From positions 166,320,583-166,384,582 of the forward strand of contig NC_133390.1 in the NCBI RefSeq assembly GCF_047511655.1: a stretch of DNA of 64,000 nucleotides. The letters are read 5' to 3'. This document shows positions 1 to 11,500 of the stretch, one piece after another. A program made the position numbers and the translations under genes. Origin of the DNA: Castor canadensis (Eukaryota > Chordata > Mammalia > Rodentia > Castoridae). The notes below the pieces were generated by a model. It had not been told where the DNA came from and ran no database searches. It worked only from the letters and a program-made list of their open reading frames with translations. Each line of letters starts with the position of its first letter. Within the stretch, counting starts at the first letter, position 1.

Positions 1-264
1 GCTAGGATCTGAGCGGAAGTCTGAATAACTGCTCTGTTTTTAGCTTGTGCTTCATCCTTGCTTTTCACTGGGCCTGGGTCCTCCCCTGGGGCTTTTGGGT
101 TCTGCGAAAGAGCCCTGGGATGATTTGGCTCAGTTCTTGCCAGAATCTTTCTCTGGGGCCAGTTTGGTTTCAATTTCCAGTTTCTAAGTTGGGCATTGCT
201 CCCATAACTGAAAACTTGAGAAATCTCTTATTTGCTGCTGTATCCTACATGGTTATTTTACCTT

Positions 265-345
265 TTTTTTGTGGTGGGGATTGAAGCCAGGGCCTTGCAC
301 ATACAAGGTACACACTCTCAGCACTGAGCCATGTTCACAGCCCTT
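265..345 (-). mobile_element. ID-type SINE
   Basis: The minus-strand tRNA-like body reads GGGATTGAAGCCAGGGCCTTGCAC on plus, ending CAGCACTGAGCCATG, with a T-rich (A tail) start. Diverged. Confidence 0.7.
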
Positions 346-512
346 TATTTTGTTTTCTTTCTTTGACATGGCAGTGTGGTCTGGGGAGGGAGGGGAGAGA
401 AAATGCTGGGTGATGTTTCTCCTGAAGTCTGGAATTACCTAGTTAAAGAACTCAAAGCAAAGAACATCATTTTGAAGGGATCTGTCCTAAGTGTTGAGCT
501 GGAGACTCAGGC

Positions 513-619
513 CTCTTTCCTAAGGTGGCCTGGTTGGCCCCATCTTGCTCTACTGTCACCTCGGTCTCTTTCCTAAGGTGGCCTGGTTGGCCCTACCTTG
601 CTCTACTGTCACCTCGGTC
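513..619 (+). repeat. 53-bp tandem duplication
   Basis: The unit beginning CTCTTTCCTAAGGTGGCCTG occurs at 513-565 and again at 566-618 with only two or so differences (CCCCATCTT versus CCCTACCTT). A recent local duplication in intron 5. Confidence 0.9.
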
Positions 620-929
620 ACTTAGTCATTATTAACTGCTCTGCCTTCTTTCAGTCTCTCAAGTACTGTGAACTCCTGTGATAACTCCTCCTGCTCCTCT
701 GTGGGCCTGAAATACTCTGCTGCTTTGCTCCTGCTGCCTGTTGTGAGCTCATGGGCTTTCATCCTCCAGTGCTCAGTGAGGGTGCTGTTTGTAGAGAATA
801 TTTCTCTGCTTCCAGACTATAGGTTGGTCCTGGTGACCTCTATATAGTGCCCCTACCAGTCTTCTGAGCAGTGTGTACTGTAATTGCAAAAAGATGTGAT
901 GCCTGTTTCCCCCACTAGGTAAAACTAAA

Positions 930-1015
930 TGTCAGCCTGTCTTATTTGTCTGTGTATCCACAGTGCCTAGAATAAAGCCTAGTGTGTAGTGGGTGCTTTA
1001 TAAATGTATGTTAGG
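930..1015 (+). mobile_element. L2 3' end fragment
   Basis: CTGTGTATCCACAGTGCCTA, then AGCCTAGTGTGTAGTGGGTG and CTTTATAAATG match the classic L2 tail (..CAGCGCCTAGCACAGTGCCT..). Confidence 0.6.
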
Positions 1016-1673
1016 AAAAGCATGGATCTCATCATAGCTGGAAGGACTCTGATCTTGGGGTGGGAGGGGTAGGGAGGTGTTTTGGGTCAGTCCTCCCTAA
1101 AGAGGTCGTGAACCTGAGATGCAAAGATTCAGGTATGTGTGATTACTGAAGTAGAAGCTTTCTTCTTTGAGAGGAGAACTGGAATAGAGAAGGAGCCAAA
1201 CAAGGATGGGGTCTTAGGTACAAAGCCATATGTATGCGTGAGAGGCGTGTGTGAACGTGTGAAGCAGAGTCAACTATATGTGAGTTGGGTAGCTCCTGAG
1301 CATCTTTGGTGTGTCTTCCAGCTACCATTCTTCAGAGAGTCTTAGGTAGAAGATGTTGGCAAAAACACTTAGAGCACCTGAGGGTTGGGTGTTTGTACTC
1401 AAGGGGAAGCTGGGTGAAGCACCACCAGCCCAGTCAGCATTGTGTCCTGAGGGTCTGGGATGCAAGTGATCAGATACAGATCCTCTTTATACTGCGTGCT
1501 CAGCTAAGTTTTTATTCTGTTCTGATCACATCTCGAGGAAAAAGCACTCTGCTGGAGCCCACAGAAGGAAATGCCTACTGTGTGTTGGCCCTTCTCTGCT
1601 GTGTAGCAGTGCATACTGCTACATGGTTAGACTGCCATGTGGTTTGGTGCTTCTGAAGTGCCTACTTCTAGAT

Positions 1674-1778
1674 TTTTTTTTTCTTTTTTTTGGTGGTACT
1701 GGGGGCGGTTTGAACTCAGGGCCTCTTGCATACTAGGCAGGCGCTCTACTACTTGATCCACTCTACGAACCCAACTGG
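1674..1778 (-). mobile_element. ID-like SINE half
   Basis: Plus-strand reading TGGTACTGGGGGCGGTTTGA then ACTCAGGGCCTCTTGC, ..AGGCAGGCGCTCTACTACTT. This is the tRNA-like half of the dimeric SINE on its own. Confidence 0.8.
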
Positions 1779-2361
1779 TGCCCAGTCTTACATGGGTATG
1801 TGTGTCTGTAAGGTAGTACTACCTTATGCTTGTGTGTTACTACCGTCCCACTCTGCTTTTGCACTGCCGTTCTACTGCACAACTGTAGCTGTGTCTCATC
1901 TTCAGTGAAGTGGTGGAAGTGACAATAAACACAGAATAGCCTTCTGATTTTCCAATTGAAGAGACTCAGGTGTAAACAGTAAGGGGACCCTCTGCCCTCC
2001 TAGACCATTTCTAAGTCTGTGGGAAGAGAGCATTGCTTGCGTTGGACACTATGAGACTGAGGTTGGGGGTCAGCAACCAGTGGTTTGCATCTGGTCTCTA
2101 CAGATGCAGAGTGGGCAGAGAAAGGGATGAGAGTTCCAAACACATTTTCACTTGTAATTTCTGCCAAAGGCTGAATATTACTTGTGTTTTCATAGAGATG
2201 TGTGGGAATTGTCTGTAAATCACTGAGGGCTGGAAATAGATTTTGTTTTAGAGTTCGTGTCTTAGAGTTCATTTACAAAAGTAGCTCAGCTTGGGGTGGT
2301 GATGTGCCAGGGACACAGCAGCCAAGAGCTGTGCCTCAAAGGTCCCCATTTTCCTCTGCAG

Positions 2362-2524
2362 GACAGACAATGCTGTGAAGAATCACTGGAACTCCACCAT
2401 CAAAAGGAAGGTGGACACGGGTGGCTTCCTGAATGAGTCCAAAGATAGCCAGCCCCCCTTGTACTTGCTGCTGGAGCTAGAGGACAAGGACAGTCACCAG
2501 AGCACTCAGCCTGCAGAAGGCCAG
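2362..2524 (+). CDS. MYBL2: MYBL2 exon 6: end of Myb repeat R3
   Basis: The acceptor is CAG at 2359-2361 and the donor GTGAGC follows 2524. The exon opens with the last base of a split Arg codon and then reads 54 codons. It starts [16 protein letters not shown], the third (DNA-recognition) helix of R3, including the conserved Asn-x-x-Val-Lys-Asn contact motif and the last tryptophan-cage residue (NHW). It then moves into the linker [13 protein letters not shown] and [13 protein letters not shown]. The R3 helix is essentially invariant among Myb proteins, which makes this exon diagnostic. It ends on a complete Gln codon (phase 0). Confidence 0.97.
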
Positions 2525-5500
2525 GTGAGCCAGCGGCCTCTGCTTCATTCTGGGATGGATTGGGCAATTTCTTTTCACATTTATCTCTAGCCATCTCATC
2601 AAACTCCTTATCCAAGGCTTCGTGCTAGTTTCTGCCACAGAGTCTTAAGTGCAGCCTTTGTGTCCTTTTCCTTTGACTTGTGCATGGGTCTGCCTTCAGG
2701 AGAATAGCAGACCAGTCAGGTAGGTAACACTGAGATTGGGTCAAGGAGAAGGAGAGCCTTAGCTTCCTGTTGTTAGCAGTGACCTTTCACCTGTTGCACT
2801 TTCCACTCCAGCATATTTGCCATTAAAAATAAGATTTATTAGAGTATAATTTACGTAGAGTAAAACTTATGACATTTAGTGTACAGTTCTGGGTTATGCC
2901 TAAAGCGTATGGTTATTTGTAGCTGTTAAGATGTACAGCATTACCATTGGAATTACCTTGTGCTTCTTTTCTGTCAGCCTTGTTCCTATCCTAACGTCCT
3001 GATCCTGTTTTCTGTCTAATTTTGCCTTTCCTAGACAGTCACATAAATGAAATCATGCAGTATTACACTTAAAGGTTAAAGAGAGAAACCAACGAATGTA
3101 CATGTTAACATCCCCCATTCCACACTGCGAAACACTTTATATTTAACTGTGTCTTGGGTGTTGATTTAAAAATAAAGATTGTAAGCAAAGGCATGAAATT
3201 GGACGATTCTAGGTCCGTGGCAGGAAACAGTCATCCCTCACTGTTTTTCAGTCTTCCCCCCCCCCCATCCCTTTTTAAATTAGCATATATTAAGTATACA
3301 AAATACTGGATTTGGTTGTAGGCGTTTTTATACATGTATATAATGCTCTTTGATTATGTTCACCAGTTATGCTCTTGCCTTCCCTCCCATGGCTCCCTTT
3401 TCTATTACTAATAGTCACCTTTCTACTTTCATATCTCTTTTTTATTCAGTAATACTATGTTTTCATTACTTAGAATTTTATCTTTTTAAAAATGTTTATT
3501 ATTAGCATATAATAGTTGTACAGAGGGATATACATGATATATACATATGTGCTTACAATAGATCTTAAGTTAGATTCACTCCCTCCATCATTCTCCCTTA
3601 TCCTCTGCCCCCTTTCTTAGAACAATTTCAGCAGGTTTCATTCTTCTATTTTCATATATGAATACAAAATACATCCACCATATTTACCCTCAGTCACCCT
3701 TTCCTTATGCTTACCCTCCCTTCCACAGGTACCTACTGCCAGAAAAGACCTATTTTACCTCCCTGTCCATTTTCTTAAGTGTATATTGATACTTCAGGGG
3801 GATTTCGCCATGGTACTTCAGGCCTGTATATATATGCTTTAATCAAATTAAACCCCCCCCCCATTACTTTTTCTTTATCACATGCTCCCCTAATATTCAA
3901 CAGCCTGCAGTGCAATACATTATATTATATTCATATATAGATGGGTTGTTTGATATTTTTCATTCTCTTTTTCTTTCCCTTTCTTGCCTCTCATAATCCC
4001 CTTAGACTCACTAATACAGTCTTGTTCTCTCTTTCACTAATCGGTATGTTTGTGTGGGTGTGGGTGTGTGTATATACACATACATATATGATCATATGTA
4101 TTTATAAATCCATTTAACTTACAGGCCTAGCTTCTACATATAAGGGAAAACAGGGGACCTTTGACATTTTGAGCCTGGCTACTTCACTTAATATGATGTT
4201 CTCTAGTTTCATCCACTTAGCTACAAACAATGTAATTTCATTCTTCTTTATGGCTAAATAAAACTCCATTGTGTATCTATACCTCACCTCATTTTCTTAA
4301 TCCATTTGTCAGTTGTGGGGCCTTTTTTATTTAATATAGAATACCCATATGAAAGAATGTGATATTTGCCTTTCTGAGTCTGGCTTATTTTGCTCAACAA
4401 AATGATCTCCAGTTCCATCCATTTTCCTATAAATGAAATGATTTCATTCTTTATGGCTAGATAATACTCCATTATATTTATATTTTCTAGTCTGTTCTAT
4501 AATCCTGGACTACTTAATGATTTTTTAAAATGTGCCCTCTTACTAGCTAAAGATAATTTGTTCATTGCTCTAATTCTTCAGAAATGCCCTGTTGGAGGGT
4601 TATATATATGTAATTTTTTCCCTCTATTTCTTAATTTTCCAATTGCAAGAATATTAATACAAATGCACCTCTGGGGTAATAGTAGAATGAATACTAGTAG
4701 AATGAATGAAATAGTAGAGGAGGGTATAAGGCAAAAATCCCAACTCCCTGAGTTCCCTTACCAGAGGGGTCTGTTTCTGATAGTTTCTTACATGTTTAAG
4801 CAGTGTGCTTTCAACTGTCGGATGGAAGAAGTAAACATTCTGTCCACAGAGAGCATGGACACCCCTACATATGCAGTCTTTCAGCAAGGGGCAGAGTGGA
4901 CAGATCGACCTTGGGTCTCTAAAAATCCTTCTTTGTGTATTTTATGACCTGGCTTCCATTCCTGACACATCACTGTACTATCTGGAATGCTGGCTGGGCC
5001 GGGCCAGGTCTGAGCCCCATCCCAGAGCCCTGAGCACAGGCGGCCAGATAGTTCAAGTGTGCACTCAGTACCCATTCCTTTGCAGAACCATTTTCAGTGG
5101 TTCTGTTGTTGACTTAGCTAGTTCCTTACTAGTGAACATAAAGGTTATTTCTGATTTTGTTAATGTAAAGAAAACTAGAGTGGTCATCCCTGAAGCTTTA
5201 TCACCATAGACACTTTACTGAATTTGGTGGTGTTTTTTGGTGATACTGGAGGGTTGAACTCGGTCCTTGCACTTGCTAGGCTTTATCTACCACTTGAGCC
5301 TTGATACCAGCCCTGGCTTCATTAATTTTTAACACTATACTAGGGTTAACTTTTTTTTTTTTTTTTTTGGTCTATGTATTATGAATGTACCTGATCCATT
5401 CAAGAGTCTATCACTACATTATGGTTCAGCATAGATTTCCTAAAAACAGTCACTTCTGTACCCATAGTGTAGGTATATCCAATTCAGAGACTTTAGCATT

Positions 5501-8500
5501 AATTCTGGACTTTTATGTCATCTGCAGCCATGTTCCATTTTTTCCCATGATCGGTCCTGGGTCAGATATCAGATCTATTTCTACTGTAGCCTTTCTCGTC
5601 TCATGATACTGATATTTTTTTGAACTGTGTTACATAGCTATTTATTTTGTAGAATGTCTCAGTTTGGGTTCATCAGGAATAGTACAAAGAACTCCCAGTG
5701 TCCTTCAATTTTGAGTTTCTTTATTTTTAGATTCACACATTGGTTTTTAGCTGGAAACTGCCGCCTAGTCTATATCTCAACAAAAATAATATAGACTGTG
5801 TGCCCTTATGTCTAACAGGGAAGTCTTGTGACCAGCTGGCCCCCGGTACCCCCTGCTGTGAAGGAAGAGGAGGGCAGTGAGGAGGAGGCTGCAGCTGCTG
5901 CCACTTGTAAGGAGCAGGAGCCTGTCCCTACAGAGCTGGATGAAGTGCATACACCAGAGCCCTTGGAGGGATTCCCTAAGCGTGAAGACCAGGAGGACTC
6001 CTCCCCAGAAACTAGCCTGCCCTACAAGTGGGTAGTGGAGGCAGCAAATCTCCTCATCCCTGCCGTGGGCTCCAGCCTCTCTGAAGCTCTGGACTTGATT
6101 GAGTCGGTATGTTGGTCACAGCCTTCACAGTGGGCACAGACTGCCCTCCCATCCCATCCATAGGAGTGCTTCTCTCCTTGTGTGCATACAGCTTTTTGCT
6201 CCCTCTGTCATCCTGCTACTATTTACTGACTGATATGAGTTGCATGTCTCTGAGCAGGGCCTGGAGACACCAATGCATTCACTTTGTGGTCCTGCCCTTG
6301 GGAGCTCCCAGTGTGAGTGGCAGGAGTATGCCCCTCTTGATGTGACATCCAGCTCCTTGCTGCATCAGCCAGGAGTCAAGCCCAGAGCTCCAGCTCTTTC
6401 CGAGATTACCTTCCTCCACTGACAGGGTGTTGCTGCATGTGCTGAAACCTGATGTCCCACCCCTGCAGCTTCTGCTCCAGGCAGTTTATGGGCTCTGAGA
6501 TACCATCAGCACCCCAGCCTCCCTGAGGTCATCCCAGCCCCAAGCTGGCCTTCACTGTTAGGAATGAACTGCCCCAGGCTTCGGCAAGTCCTAAGGACCA
6601 GACTTGCCACTAGGCTCAACCAGGGCCACACTTCAAGGACCAAAGTGGAAACCTCTTTTTCCAGAAGCCTTTAGGCTTGTGTTGTAATTTTATGAGTAAA
6701 GGTGAGAGGCCCTGGGGTGAGTCAGGTTTCTCCTTAGAAGCCTGTTAGAAGGTTCCTTGGTTAAAAAAAAAAAAAAAGCAATATTCATGCTGCCCCAGCA
6801 GGACTGTTGTGTGAAGTGCCTCCAGGAGTCACCCTTCCTTCCACTGCAGCATATTTTGATCTCTAGAAATAAGGTTTGTAGACATAGAAAACTGAGGAAA
6901 CGTATGAGAATGTTAACGGTTGGCCCTGGGCCAGAAACCATATCTGACACTTGTATATTTTCCTTTAATGAACAAGTCCTACTGTTCTAGAAGCAGAGTA
7001 ATTCCTAACTTTTCTCTCTGGGCAGGACCCTGATGCTTGGTGTGATCTGAGTAAATTTGACCTCCCTGAGGAGCCGTCAATAGACGGCAGTATTGACAGC
7101 AGCCCGGTGCAGCCCCAAGCATCACAGCAGCTGCAGCAGCAACAGCAACAGCAGGCACTGCTGCCCCGCCAGTCCACTGTGCCAGGTCCCAGCGTGACTG
7201 AGTACCGCCTGGATGGCCATACCATCTCTGACCTGAGTCGGAGCAGCAGGGGCGAACTGATCCCCATCTCACCCAGCACTGAGGTTGGCAGCTTGGGTAT
7301 TGGCACACCACCTTCAGTACTCAAGCGGCAGAAGAAGCGACGTGTGGCTCTTTCCCCTGTCACAGAGAAGAGTGCCAGCCTGTCCTTTATGGACTCCTGT
7401 AACAGCCTCACCCCCAAGAGCACACCAGTCAAGGCCCTGCCCTTCTCGCCCTCCCAGGTGTGTAGGCCCCTCTGGCGCCCATTGGATTATGTTTAGACAC
7501 CTATTGCCTAGCTGGGGCCTGGCTCTGTGCTTAGTGCTGGGGACCCAGGAGTGAGCAATGACAGACCTATCCCTGTTCCTGTTAGCTTATATGTGGCAGG
7601 AAGGCCATTTGTGAAGAGACCCACGTAAGTGTGGTAAGCGGAATGATGGGGGTCCTTATGGTGTATGTATGGCTAGCTGGGGCCCAGGAGGGTTTCTGAG
7701 GTGGTGGAAGAAACAGATGGTTCCTGGGCAGTGGAGTAGGCAGGGGACTCAGCTACACTGCTGAAAGAACCTGGTTCCTGACCACCTGTTCATGGCAGCT
7801 TGCTTGCACTGGGAGTGGGGAGGTGGGGTAGGAGATAGAGATGGAGATGGCTTGACCCTGCCCTTGGGAGGGAGGTAGTTACTGCCACTTTGTGATGAAT
7901 TCAGACTGTAGTACACAAAGAGCTTTGGTGACAACAGCTGCTGACTCTTTTAGAGCTTTCAGGGTTCTGGGTCTGCCAGAACTCTGTAGTACACATGGAA
8001 TGTTGTGGGAGCCAGGCAGGGACCAGGTCTGTCCTAGGGTTTGGAAGGAACTGAGGCTTCCCTGAGGGCCTGGTGAAGTTGGGTCTCCTTTCTTTCATGG
8101 CTTTGAGCAGAGGCATAGGGGTAGGGAAGAGCACAGAGTAGGGGTGTGAGGCCAGGGTGGGGAGTGGTGGAGACGAGGCAGGTCTTGGAGTCTTTAGGGT
8201 AGCCTAGGGTTGGTTATGCACTGCCTTGGGACTGTGAGAGGATGGGCTGCAGGTTATGGGATAGCTCAGTCCTGAAGCTCACATGTCCCAAAACAAGAAT
8301 GGTGTGGAAACTTTGGGTCTTAACTGGGTCTGCCCATCCTGTGAGGCCAGAGCAGAGAGCTAGGCTTAGCAGTGTCTTGCTGTAGAAGGTCTTCTGAACT
8401 GGAGGGATCAGGATGACTAGTGCAGTTTCCAAGACAGGCTTGTAGCAGTTTAAGGGTCTCCATACCCAATACCACAGGCTGGGTGACTTAAGCAATGGGA

Positions 8501-11500
8501 ACATTTTTTCTTACCACTCTGGAAAGTAGAAGCCTGAGATCAAGGTGATAGCTGTGGGTTCCTCTGAGGCACTCCTCCCTGTTCACATGGTCCTTGTGTG
8601 ACTGCTTTAATCTTTTATCTTTGAGCAAAGATAAGAACCTACTTCAGTCACTGGCTTAGGGCCCATCCTAATGACTTCATTTACAGTTGATTACCTCTTT
8701 AAAGGGCCAGTCTCCAAATACAGCCCCACTCAGAGGTTCTGGAGGTTAGCAAGCACCTGAACACATGAATCTGAGAGAGGTACAATTCAGCCCATTATAC
8801 TTGAGGTGAGGGCTGCTGACTAGAGAAGGAAGCCATCGGAGCTCAGGGTGGCTCTGTAGCCTTGGATGATAGGGCAGGATGGCAGCTGCCCTACCCCAGA
8901 GGCCTTGCAACAGGGGGTGGACCTCTGAGGCTGCAGTAGTCTCTGAGCTCATGATAGTAGCTTAGGGCATCATCATCCCCTGTGCTTCCACAGGTTAGTT
9001 AAGAGCTGGTTTTATTTCTTCTGGAAAGTTGCCACTCCTGCATCTTTCTTTGTCTTCACTGCCCTGAGGGTAATACAGGCTAGGATTTGGGTGAAGATAA
9101 GCCCAGCATCTACACAACCTACTTTGTGGGCTCCTGTCTATCTGTCCTGGTGTGCCAAGGTCAGACGGGGACCTCAGCCTGAGAACAGACATTGTGGGGA
9201 GGTGTCCCTAAGGGTCTCTCCCTGCTCCCCAAAGGCCTCAAGAATCCATGCAGGCTATCTTGTCTTATGTTCCCGCTTTTCCCTGGCAGTTTCTAAACTT
9301 CTGGAACAAACAGGACACCCTGGAGCTGGAGAGCCCCTCACTGACGTCCACTCCAGTGTGCAGCCAGAAGGTGGTAGTCACCACACCTCTGCACCGGGAC
9401 AAGACGCCCCTGCACCAGAAGCATGCTGCGTGAGTGCTCTCCTCAGCAGAGGGCAGCCATTCAGTGGCCAGGTGGTGGGGAGGGGTGTTCTGGGGCAAAA
9501 AAATGGAGATTGGTGTTCTTGCTACCACAGCTCTTCATTTCTGTCAGTAGTCTGTTGCTTTACTTTCTTTTGCCCTCGTTTTTAGTTTTTAATTAGATAG
9601 TTTTGTCTTCTTGGGAATAAGAGATAGAGAAGTCCAAATTACCACAAAAATACAATCACTTCCCCCTTCTATAAATGTCAAGTGCCAATCTGCTATGTTT
9701 GAATAGGAAAGTGGCCCTTCTGTCCCTGGACTCTTATCTGCCTTGGGTGCTTACAGCATGGTGGTTCCCATTCATCCATGGCCTGTGCCTTAGCCTGCAT
9801 TTCTAAAGGGCTTTCGAAATGCATCCATGTCCCCTGTGTTGCTGTGACTGAATTCCAGGTAGAGTTGCTTCACTGCTCTTCCACTTACTGGTTTTCTGCT
9901 TAAGAAGCATTGCTGTTATTCCATGAGTAAGTTAGGTAATCCAGGAACCAATTCAGGAATTTAGCCACTTGTTAAGAGATTTCGGAAATCAGTCATTATA
10001 CAGTTTATCTAAAAAGATAGGTCTTGTGAGAATTGGTTCTCCTTTCAAACCCAAACCCTGGACTTTACATCAAAGCCCTTAAACAGAGACCTTAGTACTT
10101 CCCTCTCCTTTTCCTTCTCACACCCAGTAACATTTGATTAGATGCCAAGCACTGAATTTTACCTCATGAGGTTTTTGTATTCCTACATTTTCTAGAGCTT
10201 AGTTCTGGTATGCAGTAAGTATTTCTATACTTAGAAATAGTTTGGTCTTGTGTGTCTTACTTTTTAAGGTTTGTTAAGAGGAGACAGAGCAGTGTCTAAT
10301 TCTGAATCCTTCAGCACTCTCTTCGATGCCTTGTGAGTGAAGAGATTGTCCAGTCTGGTGGAAATAAAGCATTCTTCTCAGCCCTGTATGATTGTCACAT
10401 ACTGTTCCCTCTCATCTTTTTGGATGGTTCTTCCTGGTCCCAGGTAGTTTCCTCACATGTTTGTGCAGGTTAGTGCTTTACTGAGGCTCTTCTTTGCAGC
10501 CCTCGCCTTCTCTGGCTCTGCATCTTGTGATCTCCCTGGGCTCTCAGCGTCTTTGCAGCTCAGGAGTCTTACCAGGCTCCATCCATCTGGGTATCCGCCC
10601 CCTGTGCTGTGGCCAGGACTATCAGCGCAGTTAGCCAGAGCAGTCATTGACTCACCCCCTTTGGCCACATTTCTCAGGAATCACTCTTCAAAAAAATTTT
10701 TTTAATGTTTGCTAAGACGTTACTAGACAACAGTTATTTGGGCTTAATTTCCAAATTGGTATCATTTTATTGCCACTGATTTTGTATATCATCTTTTTTC
10801 TTTTCTCCACAAAAAGGTTACAGTTTATTGGAAGAGACTGTTTACTAACAAAGGTAGATAGATGTTCCTTAACTTAAAATAGTGTTACATCCCAATAAAC
10901 CCAGTGTAAGTTAAAAATACCATAAGTGAGGTTGGGGTGTAGCTTAGTGGTAGAGTGTGTGCTTAGCATGCATAAGGCCCTGGATTCCATCCACAGCGCC
11001 AAGAAAGAAAGAAAGGAAGGAAGAAGAGGGGAATGCATTTAACAGACATGACCCACTGAATCTCATAGCTTAGCCTACCCTACCTTAAACATACTCAGAG
11101 TACTTACATTATTTTACAGTTGAGCAAAATCTGCTAATAGAAAGCATATTTTACAGGAAAATGCTATCTTGTAATTTATTGCATACCAAAAGTGGAAATC
11201 TGAGTAGTAGTATAGGGGTACTTTTAAATCATCATAAAGTCCAAAAATCATGAATACTCAACCAAAAGTGAAAATCTGAATAGTAGTGTGGGTGTACTTT
11301 CAGATCATCATAAAGTCCAAAAATTATAACCATCCTCAGTCAAGGTCAGTTGTAATCAAAGCATAGATCAGTATGTCGTCTTTCTTGTGGTGAGGGACAT
11401 GATAGAGTAAAGGCCTGAGGAGCAGAGTAATGGCGGGGGGTTTCTGACTTGATAAGAAGTCAGGGAGGTCCCTGTGAAGGACTCCCAGGAGGAGAAGATG

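Larger units (their letters stand above)
1..2361 (+). other. MYBL2: MYBL2 intron 5 (3' portion)
   Basis: No exon was found here. The stretch holds a 53-bp tandem duplication (513-619), an L2 tail (about 930-1015) and two SINEs (265-345, 1674-1778). The segments 350-510, 1016-1670 and 1780-2361 show no recognised element. A pyrimidine tract (TTTTCCTCTGCAG) precedes exon 6. Confidence 0.7.
2525..5818 (+). other. MYBL2: MYBL2 intron 6
   Basis: Most of the intron is minus-strand L1 debris (2822-3065, 3265-4316, 4317-4480 and probably 5360-5720) plus one SINE (5224-5315). The segments 2525-2820 and 4480-5220 show nothing recognisable. Confidence 0.7.
7458..9289 (+). other. MYBL2: MYBL2 intron 8
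   Basis: It contains an L2 piece (7495-7720) and an MLT1-like LTR (8425-8800). The rest (7720-8424, 8800-9289) is unassigned. Confidence 0.6.
10855..11420. mobile_element. Tigger1/MER2-type DNA transposon remnant
   Basis: TACATCCCAATAAACCCAGT and ATAGCTTAGCCTACCCTACC match the pogo-like Tigger1/MER2 family, as do CAAAATCTGCTAATAGAAAG and CATAAAGTCCAAAAATC. An ID SINE sits inside it (10929-11030) and part of it is tandemly doubled at 11190-11335. Confidence 0.7.

Noticed and set aside
1-2361. Search for the preceding MYBL2 exon (rest of Myb repeat R3)
   Set aside because: No match to a tryptophan-spaced R3 segment ending before an AG-split Arg codon was found; it must lie upstream of the window.
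6965-7432. 155-codon minus-strand frame with a Cys run
   Set aside because: Mirror of MYBL2 exon 8; the CCCCCCC stretch is the polyglutamine codons read on the other strand.
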